DNA of 5,537 nt from Bacteroidales bacterium (lineage in GTDB: Bacteria; Bacteroidota; Bacteroidia; Bacteroidales; UBA1402), in assembly GCA_003506275.1 (NCBI GenBank), contig DOBD01000329.1:1-5537 (forward strand). The letters are read 5' to 3'. A program made the translations under genes and the position numbers. Shown piece after piece: positions 1 to 5,537 of the stretch. Position 1 is the first letter of the stretch, and each line of letters starts with the position of its first letter. Under the pieces are notes generated by a model, which saw only the letters and a program-made list of their open reading frames with translations, did not search any database and had not been told where the DNA came from.

Positions 1-119
1 GTGTAAATGGTCACCGGCTTGGCCGGTGGTGCGGTGGTGGTCGAAGGCGCTTCTTCCTGGGCTCGCAACCCGGATAAGCTCAGGCAGGCCATGACCGTCA
101 GTATGATTGCTTTTTTCAT
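1..119 (-). CDS. Secreted protein of unknown function, N-terminal fragment
   Basis: The reading frame opens at an ATG at 119-117 and runs off the left edge after 39 full codons, so only the N-terminus is visible. Residues 1-20 form a classic type I signal peptide: two lysines at 2-3, a hydrophobic core from Ala4 to about Leu18, and a likely cut after Leu-Arg-Ala (residue 20), leaving Gln21 as the mature N-terminus, which is common in Bacteroidota. The following stretch (about 21-36) is rich in Pro, Thr and Ala and looks like a flexible linker before a folded domain that lies outside the window. A cysteine at position 12 sits too early in the core to be a convincing lipoprotein attachment site. 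The gene starts 24 bases after the stop of the upstream lipoprotein gene on the same strand, and no promoter is visible in the gap, so the two are probably co-transcribed. No function can be assigned from this fragment. Confidence 0.75.
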   Translation of the reverse strand, partial: MKKAIILTVMACLSLSGLRAQEEAPSTTTAPPAKPVTIY

Positions 120-143
120 GGGTGTTTGTCGTTTATGCATGCA

Positions 144-1127
144 TTACTGGGCGTAATCGGGGTAAGCCTGGAAAGTATAATTGAGTGCGCTACCCAGGTA
201 AGAAGTGAAACCTTTTTCCAGGGTCACGGTTTGGGTACCGTTGAGACCGTCCCAGGTGTATTTACCTTTGAGGGTTTTTGTTATGGCGTATTTACCTCCA
301 GACAGAATGTAATCGAGGTAATAGCTTTCATAGCTGACCGGTCTGAGCGTGATGTTGGTCGTCCAACTATTGTCGCTTGTAGGAAGGTACACCTCAAAGA
401 CGGCCATATTCTCTTCGCCAACAGGGATGGATTGAGCCATAGCTGAGTACCAGGCACCGCTTAAACCGACCAGAATCTTTTGACCCACGGCCGGACGTCT
501 GACGATGGTAACCAGCGTAGAATCAGCATTCCTGCTTTCAGCCGAGTAGGTCAACAGCCCTGACACCTTGACGTAGTCTTCGGTGGTGACAGTGGTTTCG
601 CCGAGAGCCGTTCTGGCAGTGAACGCGTACGCATCGTAATCTTCGATGTACGCTAGGTTGTTTTTGACGGTCAGGACACTGGCTCCCGCTGAGTAATACC
701 CAGTGAAGTCTCTGAATGTCAGTTCTCCAGTCGTTGTGTTGATGCCGGCAGCCTGTCGATACGTGCCTTCAAAGGAAGAAAACTCCAGGCGTACACTGAC
801 ACCGGTTGCTGTTGCCGGCACCTCGAGGAGGTAATCACCGTTGGCATCAACCGTGGCTTCATAAGCCGTTTCACCGGGTGCCCCCGGGTCGCCTGTCAGG
901 TCAGCGTTGCTCAGGTAGGCATAGACCGTTTGACCGGCAGCCAGGTTCCAAACCTCACCGACGTATTGGCCGGTTTGGGTTTCACCACTTTTATAAATGA
1001 CCCTGCCCTTGATGGACGCCTTTCCGGCGATGGCATCGATGGTTAAGGCCGTTTGTTCTTGCTCACAGGCGGTGAGCAGCAGGAGTGCCACCATGGGCAA
1101 TCCCTTCAGCAATTGTACGTGTTTCAT
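144..1127 (-). CDS. Lipoprotein with two related beta-sandwich-like repeats, function unknown
   Basis: This gene encodes 327 residues and has a type II signal peptide. Lys2 and Lys8 precede a Val-Ala-Leu4 core, and the lipobox Leu-Thr-Ala-Cys places the lipidated cysteine at residue 21. The mature protein starts Cys-Glu-Gln-Glu-Gln; acidic residues just after the cysteine recall surface-export signals described for Bacteroidota lipoproteins, so surface display is possible but unproven. Residues about 37-124 look like a small carboxypeptidase-regulatory or transthyretin-like beta sandwich: a Gly-x-Val-x-Tyr strand, an Ala-Ala-Gly-Gln-Thr-Val turn-strand, and Asp-Ala-Asn-Gly-Asp-Tyr leading into a Glu-Val-Pro strand. 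Residues about 186-270 repeat the same order of strands. The C-terminus (271-327) is rich in aromatic residues and Thr and lacks an obvious type IX secretion domain. I do not recognise a named family. The start is well fixed by the signal peptide. A secreted-protein gene follows 24 bases downstream. It could be an adhesin or a substrate-binding component, but nothing in the sequence decides this. Confidence 0.85.
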   Translation of the reverse strand: MKHVQLLKGLPMVALLLLTACEQEQTALTIDAIAGKASIKGRVIYKSGETQTGQYVGEVWNLAAGQTVYAYLSNADLTGDPGAPGETAYEATVDANGDYLLEVPATATGVSVRLEFSSFEGTYRQAAGINTTTGELTFRDFTGYYSAGASVLTVKNNLAYIEDYDAYAFTARTALGETTVTTEDYVKVSGLLTYSAESRNADSTLVTIVRRPAVGQKILVGLSGAWYSAMAQSIPVGEENMAVFEVYLPTSDNSWTTNITLRPVSYESYYLDYILSGGKYAITKTLKGKYTWDGLNGTQTVTLEKGFTSYLGSALNYTFQAYPDYAQ

Positions 1128-1148
1128 GGAAGATGGAATTAGTTACCT

Positions 1149-1156
1149 CAAAAGTA
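1149..1156 (-). promoter_or_regulatory. Candidate -7 promoter element for the lipoprotein operon
   Basis: The minus strand reads TACTTTTG here, an exact match to the Bacteroidota -7 consensus TAnnTTTG. Transcription would begin near 1142-1144, about 15 bases before the ATG. No good TTG is found at the expected -33 distance; an AT-rich TTTAC at 1180-1176 is the nearest candidate. The short leader and the weak -33 keep this tentative. The terminator just upstream implies that the operon needs its own promoter somewhere here. Confidence 0.4.
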
Positions 1157-1187
1157 GAAAAAAAAGAAAGAGGATGTAAATAAAACC

Positions 1188-1225
1188 AAAAAAAAACGAG
1201 CAAGGCCATTTTACGGCTTGCTCGT
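1188..1225 (-). terminator. Rho-independent terminator after tRNA-Leu
   Basis: On the minus strand a 9-bp perfect stem (arms 1225-1217 and 1204-1196) continues inward with two more G-C pairs past a bulged G at 1205, closing a loop of about 7 bases. It is followed at once by a run of nine T (1196-1188, the first T also pairing in the stem). This is a textbook intrinsic terminator placed 4 bases beyond the tRNA CCA end. It should end transcripts from the tRNA, and from parC if that reads through, and insulate the lipoprotein operon. On the plus strand there is no T run after the hairpin, so it acts in one direction only. Confidence 0.88.
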
Positions 1226-1229
1226 GGGG

Positions 1230-1314
1230 TGGTGCGTCTGACAGGACTCGAACCTGCACGCTGTTAGGCACCAGATCCTAAGTCTGGCGTGGCTACCAAT
1301 TACACCACAGACGC
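1230..1314 (-). tRNA. tRNA-Leu(UAG), with encoded CCA
   Basis: The minus strand folds into a complete class II tRNA of 85 bases. The acceptor arms GCGTCTG (1314-1308) and CAGACGC (1240-1234) pair perfectly, followed by discriminator A (1233) and an encoded CCA (1232-1230). The D-arm contains the usual AATTGGTAG loop on a short GTG/CAC stem. The anticodon stem CCAGA/TCTGG holds the 7-base loop CTTAGGA, giving anticodon UAG, which reads leucine CUN codons, CUA in particular. A long variable arm of about 15 bases is as expected for leucine. The T-arm has the standard TTCGAGT loop. The gene begins 29 bases after the parC stop and ends 4 bases before a strong terminator hairpin, so it may be made both from its own promoter and as the tail of the parC transcript. 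Confidence 0.97.
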
Positions 1315-1325
1315 GAAAGGGAGGG

Positions 1326-1333
1326 CAAAGATA
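1326..1333 (-). promoter_or_regulatory. Candidate -7 promoter element for tRNA-Leu
   Basis: The minus strand reads TATCTTTG, an exact TAnnTTTG match, ending 11 bases before the first base of the tRNA. This would place the transcription start about 5 bases ahead of the mature 5' end. A TTTG at 1352-1349 lies 15 bases upstream, somewhat close for a -33 element, and is inside the last codons of parC. The position relative to the tRNA is convincing and the -33 is not. Confidence 0.5.
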
Positions 1334-1343
1334 CAAAAAAGCC

Positions 1344-4073
1344 TTAATCAAACAGCTTCATTTGCCCGGCAATTTCGTCTTCTATATCTGTTTTGCTGAC
1401 CGGGGGCTCTCCATCCTCTTCCTCCTCTACCTCTACCGATTTGACAGTGGCCGCTTCTGCCTCCTCTTCAGGGAAGCGAAGGGGCTCGATTTCCTGAATG
1501 CTCTCCACGGCAAAGGTGGTGAGGCGTTTTCCTTTGGCTTTGAAGCTTTTCACGCTGATGAACTCCTCGGCTTCCACCACCAGTGCCTCCCTGAAGGCAT
1601 CGCCACCACCGAAGACCACTTGTATGCGTGGGTAGTAGGTGTCGGTAAGCACGATGAGGCTGGAGGTCGGATTGTCGCCTATAAGGGACAAGGGTTTGGC
1701 CGTGGCTTCCAAGGAGAAGCGTTTCAGGTAAGGGAAACCTTGTTGGTCGGCGTCGTAGAGTGCTGCCGTCCAGATCTTATCCACCTTGAACTGCTCAATA
1801 TACAAAATGTTGTCCTCGTAATGGTTGCTCAAATCGAAGTTGGTGGTTCTGAACTGACCGGTTTTTGTGATGACCAGGATGAGGTCATCACTTTGGAATT
1901 CACCCAGGTACTGCCCACGTCCATCGTAGTTGAGGCGCAGAACGTCGTGATCGAACCAGACCTGGCGACCCCCCAGGGTGGATCCGCCTTTTTGCTTGAG
2001 GGTTATGCGGTGGACTTCGTTTTTCGAAAGGATATTGCCCATGGACTGACGTCCCTTGATGGCAATTTCGCTGAAATCCTTATCAAACTGGAGTTTCTTG
2101 ATGCGGGGGCCGGGTTTGAGCGTAATCCTGATGATTTCGGCTTCCCCATTGGGATTGGCGCTGAAATACATGATTCTGGAACCGGGTAAGCCCTGTGTGA
2201 GGTCGTATTCCTTGTCTCTGGTGATACTACTCACGGCAAAGCGCTTGATGTAAGCAGCACCATCCTTGCCGTTTCGGTAGACCATATTGTAGATGGTGCG
2301 CGCATCGTTCTTCTTGAACACGTTGACAAAGAGAACGTTCTTTCCAACGAACATCTTTTCGCTGACCTTGACCACCTTGAGTTTCCCGTCTTTGTAAAAC
2401 AGGATGATGTCGTCGATGCTTGAGCAGGGACAAACAAACTCGTCCTTTTTCAGACTGGTACCAATAAAGCCTTCCTCACGGTTGATGTATAACTTTTCGT
2501 TGGCTTCCACGACTTTGGCAGCCACGATGGTATCAAAGTTGCGGAGTTCGGTGCGGCGGGAGTAATTTTTGCCGTATTTTTTCTGCAGGGTTTCAAACCA
2601 CTCGATGGCGTAAGCAATCAAGTTGGCCAGGTGTTGCTCGGTTTCCTCAATCTGTGCTTTGAGGGCAGCAATGAGCTCGTCAGCCTTGTCTGTATTGAAT
2701 TTGAGGATGCGTCCCATTTTGATTTCCATCAACCGTAGGATGTCCTCCCTGGTGATTTCTCGTATAAAGCTGGGTTTGAAGGGCTCCAGGCGCTTGTCGA
2801 TATGCTTGATGGCCTGGTCCATATCCTTGCTGTCTTCGAAGGCCTTGTCTTTGTAGATGCGTTCTTCGATGAAGATTTTTTCCAAGCTGTTGAACAGCAG
2901 GCTTTCCTGTAATTCGTCTTTATGGATTTCCAACTCGCGTTTGAGGAGTTGAACCGTGTTGTTGGTGGAAAAACGAAGCAGGTCGGACACGGTGAGAAAA
3001 CCTGGTTTGTCCTGGTAGATGACGCAACAGTTGGGGGAGATACTAACCTCGCAATCACTAAATGCGTACAGAGCGTCAATGGTTTTGTCGGACGAGACAC
3101 CGGGAGCCAGGTGAACCAGAATCTCCACGCTTTGGGCGGTGTTGTCGTCTACCTTCCGGATCTTGATTTTGCCTTTATCGTTGGCCTTAAGGATGGATTC
3201 GATGACAGTGGTCGTGGTCTTTCCGTAAGGAATTTCAGTGATGACCAATGTCTTATTGTCGAGCTTGCTGATTTTTGCCCTGACCTTGACGGAGCCACCG
3301 CGTTCGCCATCGTTGTACTTGGCCACATCAATGGAGCCGCCGGTGGGGAAGTCGGGGTATAGCTGGAAAGGCTCATCCCTAAGGTGGGCGATGCTGGCTT
3401 CAATTAATTCGTTGAAGTTGTGGGGCAGAATTTTAGAGGCAAGGCCAACAGCGATGCCCTCAACACCTTGAGCCAACAAAAGGGGGAACTTGACCGGCAA
3501 AGCCACCGGTTCTTTGTTTCTTCCGTCGTAGGAGGGTTTCCATTCCGTGGTTTTGGGGTTGAAGACCACTTCAAGGGCAAACTTTGACAGGCGGGCTTCA
3601 ATGTACCTGGGGGCGGCGGCACCGTCGCCGGTCAGGATGTTGCCCCAGTTACCCTGGCAATCCACCATCAGGTCTTTTTGACCCAACTGCACGAGGGCGT
3701 CTCCGATGGAGGCATCACCGTGGGGGTGAAACTGCATGGTATGGCCGATGATGTTGGCGACTTTGTTGTAGCGGCCATCGTCCAGCCGCTTCATGGCGTG
3801 CAGGATGCGACGCTGTACTGGTTTGAGGCCATCTTCCAGAGCAGGCACGGCTCTCTCTAGAATGACATAGGAGGCGTAATCCAAAAACCAGTTCTGATAC
3901 ATACCAGACAGGTGATGCCTGATGACGACGTCTTTCACATCAGGTACCTGGTAGTCTGAATGGCCGCTGACGTCTGTATCGCCATCGGCCGACAGGTCAG
4001 GGGTGTTGTCACCTGTTGTTTCCTGCCTGTCATCGGTTTCCTCAAATGCCGCTTCGGAGTGTGGGTCTTTCAT
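1344..4073 (-). CDS. parC: DNA topoisomerase IV subunit A (ParC-type, type IIA topoisomerase)
   Basis: This is the DNA-cleaving subunit of a type IIA topoisomerase, which with ParE decatenates and relaxes daughter chromosomes. It has 909 residues from the ATG at 4073. The winged-helix and tower core spans about 46-505. It contains Asp-Gly-Leu-Lys-Pro-Val-Gln-Arg-Arg (81-89), the HPHGD loop (116-120) and the active-site Arg156-Tyr157 in APRYIEARLS; Tyr157 forms the DNA-phosphotyrosine link. A coiled-coil-like stretch (about 460-500) is followed by a C-terminal beta-pinwheel (about 525-865). No canonical gyrase box (QRRGGKG) is present, so topoisomerase IV is preferred over GyrA; only a degenerate KQKGGST occurs at 693-699. 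Both ends carry acidic, probably disordered tails (1-48 and 869-909), the last ending QMKLFD. At the quinolone-contact positions residue 121 is Ala instead of Ser, and Asp125 is kept. An in-frame ATG at 4214 is rejected because it lies inside glyS and upstream of the likely promoter. No parE lies adjacent. A glyS gene is divergent, and a tRNA-Leu follows 29 bases downstream. Confidence 0.95.
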   Translation of the reverse strand: MKDPHSEAAFEETDDRQETTGDNTPDLSADGDTDVSGHSDYQVPDVKDVVIRHHLSGMYQNWFLDYASYVILERAVPALEDGLKPVQRRILHAMKRLDDGRYNKVANIIGHTMQFHPHGDASIGDALVQLGQKDLMVDCQGNWGNILTGDGAAAPRYIEARLSKFALEVVFNPKTTEWKPSYDGRNKEPVALPVKFPLLLAQGVEGIAVGLASKILPHNFNELIEASIAHLRDEPFQLYPDFPTGGSIDVAKYNDGERGGSVKVRAKISKLDNKTLVITEIPYGKTTTTVIESILKANDKGKIKIRKVDDNTAQSVEILVHLAPGVSSDKTIDALYAFSDCEVSISPNCCVIYQDKPGFLTVSDLLRFSTNNTVQLLKRELEIHKDELQESLLFNSLEKIFIEERIYKDKAFEDSKDMDQAIKHIDKRLEPFKPSFIREITREDILRLMEIKMGRILKFNTDKADELIAALKAQIEETEQHLANLIAYAIEWFETLQKKYGKNYSRRTELRNFDTIVAAKVVEANEKLYINREEGFIGTSLKKDEFVCPCSSIDDIILFYKDGKLKVVKVSEKMFVGKNVLFVNVFKKNDARTIYNMVYRNGKDGAAYIKRFAVSSITRDKEYDLTQGLPGSRIMYFSANPNGEAEIIRITLKPGPRIKKLQFDKDFSEIAIKGRQSMGNILSKNEVHRITLKQKGGSTLGGRQVWFDHDVLRLNYDGRGQYLGEFQSDDLILVITKTGQFRTTNFDLSNHYEDNILYIEQFKVDKIWTAALYDADQQGFPYLKRFSLEATAKPLSLIGDNPTSSLIVLTDTYYPRIQVVFGGGDAFREALVVEAEEFISVKSFKAKGKRLTTFAVESIQEIEPLRFPEEEAEAATVKSVEVEEEEDGEPPVSKTDIEDEIAGQMKLFD

Positions 4074-4115
4074 GCCTAAATGACGGATATTATCGTGGTT
4101 TGCTCGCTTAACGTG

Positions 4116-4123
4116 CAAATATA
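4116..4123 (-). promoter_or_regulatory. Candidate -7 promoter element for parC
   Basis: The minus strand reads TATATTTG, an exact TAnnTTTG match. A TTG at 4149-4147 lies 23 bases upstream, at the long end of the accepted -33 spacing. Transcription would begin near 4110, giving a leader of about 37 bases before the ATG at 4073. This start site excludes the longer in-frame reading that would begin at 4214. No Shine-Dalgarno sequence precedes the ATG, as is normal in this phylum. Confidence 0.5.
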
Positions 4124-4138
4124 ATCCAAAAAAATCAC

Positions 4139-4146
4139 TTACTTTG
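4139..4146 (+). promoter_or_regulatory. Candidate -7 promoter element for glyS
   Basis: The plus strand reads TTACTTTG followed by C, which matches TAnnTTTG except at the second base. Transcription would start near 4152, about 20 bases before the glyS ATG at 4173. No TTG sits at the usual -33 distance, where the sequence is instead the -7 element of the opposing parC promoter. It is the best candidate in the 99-base gap but is weaker than the parC one. Confidence 0.35.
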
Positions 4147-4172
4147 CAACTTGAAAAATTTATGACAGAACG

Positions 4173-5537
4173 ATGGCACAGCAGGAAGACGTGTTTAAAA
4201 AGTTGGTTTCCCATTGCAAGGAGTATGGGTTTGTGTTTCCCTCCAGTGAGATTTACGATGGGTTAGGCGCCGTGTACGACTACGGTCAGAATGGGGTGGA
4301 GCTCAAGAATAACTTGAAAAAATATTGGTGGGACGCCATGGTGCTGCTTAACGAAAACGTGGTCGGCATCGACTCGGCTATTTTTATGCATCCGACCATC
4401 TGGAAGGCTTCCGGTCACGTGGATGCGTTCAATGATCCCTTGATTGACAACAAGGACTCCAAGAAACGCTACAGGGCCGATGTGCTGGTGGAAGACCAAT
4501 TGGCCAAATACGACGATAAGATTACCAAGGAAGTGGAAAAGGCGGCCAAACGGTTTGGCGACAGCTTCGATGAAGCCCAGTTCCGTTCCACCAACGCCAG
4601 GGTGTTGGAGCAACAGGCTAAACGCGATGCCCTCCATACCCGGTTTGCCAAGGCCTTAAACGACGGTGACCTGGAAGCCTTGCGTCAGGTCATCCTTGAT
4701 GAGGAAATCGTCTGCCCCATCTCCGGTACCCGCAACTGGACCGAAGTCAGGCAGTTTAACCTGATGTTTTCCACCGAAATGGGTTCGACGTCGGATGGCG
4801 CCATGAAGGTTTACCTGCGTCCCGAAACCGCCCAGGGCATTTTTGTCAACTACCTCAACGTGCAGAAAACGGGGCGTATGAAACTGCCCTTCGGGATCGC
4901 TCAAATCGGTAAGGCTTTCCGCAACGAAATCGTGGCCCGTCAATTCATTTTCCGCATGCGTGAATTCGAACAGATGGAAATGCAGTTTTTCGTGAAGCCT
5001 GGCACCGAACTGGATTGGTTCGCTCAGTGGAAGGAAGCACGCCTCAAGTGGCACAAGGCCTTGGGTCTGGGTGACCACAAGTACCGTTTCCACGACCACG
5101 ACAAGCTGGCCCATTACGCCAATGCGGCCACCGATATCGAGTTTGAGATGCCCTTTGGCTTCAAGGAAGTGGAGGGCATCCATTCCCGCACCGATTTCGA
5201 CTTGTCCAGCCACGAAAAATACTCAGGCAAGAATATCCGTTATTTCGATCCGGAAAGTGGCGAAAGCTACGTGCCCTACGTTATAGAGACATCCATTGGT
5301 GTCGACCGCATGTTCCTCAGTATCATGGCTGGTTCGTACAAGGAAGAAGTGTTGGAAAACGGTGAAACCCGCGTTGTACTGACATTACCCCCTGCTCTGG
5401 CACCGGTCAAACTGGCCGTATTACCCTTGGTTAAAAAAGATGGTCTGCCCGAACTGGCCCGTACCATCATCGATGACCTCAAGTTCGATTTCAAATGCCA
5501 GTACGACGAAAAAGACTCCATCGGCAAACGCTACCGC
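4173..5537 (+). CDS. glyS: Glycine--tRNA ligase, alpha2 (single-chain) type, C-terminus cut by window edge
   Basis: This class II aminoacyl-tRNA synthetase charges tRNA-Gly with glycine in the cytoplasm. The frame is open from the ATG at 4173 through 455 codons to the right edge; relatives in this phylum are a little over 500 residues, so roughly the last 50-60 are missing. Landmarks in order are the Glu-Ile-Tyr-Asp-Gly-Leu-Gly-Ala-Val-Tyr-Asp-Tyr-Gly N-terminal signature (about 23-35), a helical, charged insertion (about 104-178), YLRPETAQG (214-222), motif 2 with FRNE at 249-252 followed by a conserved REFEQMEMQFF stretch, motif 3 VIETSIGVDR (370-379), and the start of the anticodon-binding domain at about 410, reaching SIGKRYR at the edge. 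This is the homodimeric, eukaryote-like form, not the alpha2beta2 GlyQ/GlyS pair. An upstream ATG at 4162 is in another frame and soon meets a stop. The gene is divergent from parC across 99 bases. Confidence 0.96.
   Translation, partial: MAQQEDVFKKLVSHCKEYGFVFPSSEIYDGLGAVYDYGQNGVELKNNLKKYWWDAMVLLNENVVGIDSAIFMHPTIWKASGHVDAFNDPLIDNKDSKKRYRADVLVEDQLAKYDDKITKEVEKAAKRFGDSFDEAQFRSTNARVLEQQAKRDALHTRFAKALNDGDLEALRQVILDEEIVCPISGTRNWTEVRQFNLMFSTEMGSTSDGAMKVYLRPETAQGIFVNYLNVQKTGRMKLPFGIAQIGKAFRNEIVARQFIFRMREFEQMEMQFFVKPGTELDWFAQWKEARLKWHKALGLGDHKYRFHDHDKLAHYANAATDIEFEMPFGFKEVEGIHSRTDFDLSSHEKYSGKNIRYFDPESGESYVPYVIETSIGVDRMFLSIMAGSYKEEVLENGETRVVLTLPPALAPVKLAVLPLVKKDGLPELARTIIDDLKFDFKCQYDEKDSIGKRYR

Noticed and set aside
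84..119. Possible lipobox at Cys12 of the left-edge protein.
   Set aside because: Val-Met-Ala-Cys is off-consensus and too near the N-terminus, and the hydrophobic core continues past it to a good type I site at Ala20.
135..144. Perfect 10-base palindrome ATGCATGCAT overlapping the lipoprotein stop codon.
   Set aside because: It is short, single-copy and has no loop or T run; it is likely chance and too weak for a terminator.
126..446. Plus-strand open frame of 106 codons opposite the lipoprotein.
   Set aside because: It is antisense to the lipoprotein gene, whose signal peptide and composition make it the real one.
1362..2189. Open frame of 275 codons on the plus strand.
   Set aside because: It lies wholly antisense to the conserved ParC C-terminal domain and has no recognisable domain or promoter; it is a shadow of ParC codon use.
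4162..4164. ATG upstream of glyS as an alternative start.
   Set aside because: It is in a different frame and reaches a stop within about 35 codons, near 4260; the conserved GlyRS N-terminus begins at 4173.
4074..4214. Longer in-frame ParC reading starting at the ATG at 4214, adding 47 residues.
   Set aside because: It would overlap the 5' end of glyS by 42 bases and span both promoters. The added residues do not resemble a type IIA topoisomerase, and the ATG at 4073 follows a good -7 element.
4263..5213. Two minus-strand open frames (4263-4637 and 4656-5213) opposite glyS.
   Set aside because: They are antisense to a highly conserved synthetase core, with no family resemblance or start signals.
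1..5537. Search for CRISPR repeats, insertion sequences, integrase or toxin genes, and composition breaks.
   Set aside because: No direct-repeat arrays, transposase or recombinase motifs, terminal repeats or local composition shifts were seen. Although a tRNA is a common integration site, no attachment-site duplicate of its 3' end is present.

Overview
The window is a stretch of ordinary chromosome from a member of the Bacteroidota, probably a Saprospiria-, Cytophagia- or Chitinophagia-like lineage; the exact taxon cannot be read from it. Three signs point there. The start codons lack Shine-Dalgarno sequences. Copies of the Bacteroidota -7 promoter element TAnnTTTG lie at sensible distances upstream of the genes. 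The topoisomerase A subunit and the single-chain glycyl-tRNA synthetase are of the type found in that phylum. Base composition looks close to 50% GC and even throughout. I see no mobile element, CRISPR array or sign of recent transfer.

Layout from left to right. Positions 1-119 (minus) hold the first 39 codons of a secreted protein that runs off the left edge. It lies 24 bases downstream of a 327-residue lipoprotein gene (144-1127, minus), and the two probably form an operon of exported proteins of unknown function. Upstream of them is a compact control stretch: a lipoprotein promoter candidate (about 1149-1156), then a strong minus-strand intrinsic terminator (1188-1225), then a complete tRNA-Leu(UAG) gene with encoded CCA (1230-1314, minus). 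The tRNA starts only 29 bases past the stop codon of a large topoisomerase gene, parC (1344-4073, minus, 909 residues). A 99-base divergent intergenic region (4074-4172) carries back-to-back promoter candidates. It separates parC from glyS (4173 to beyond 5537, plus), an alpha2-type glycyl-tRNA synthetase cut off by the right edge after 455 codons.

Functionally the right two thirds is housekeeping: chromosome decatenation (ParC), glycine charging (GlyS) and a leucine tRNA. parC and the tRNA may share a transcript ending at the terminator after the tRNA. The left end is accessory cell-envelope material. No previously undescribed system is evident. The points most worth a second look are the duplicated beta-sandwich architecture of the lipoprotein, a sliding-clamp-like QMKLF motif at the tip of an acidic ParC tail, an alanine at the ParC quinolone-contact serine position, and the face-to-face parC/glyS promoters.
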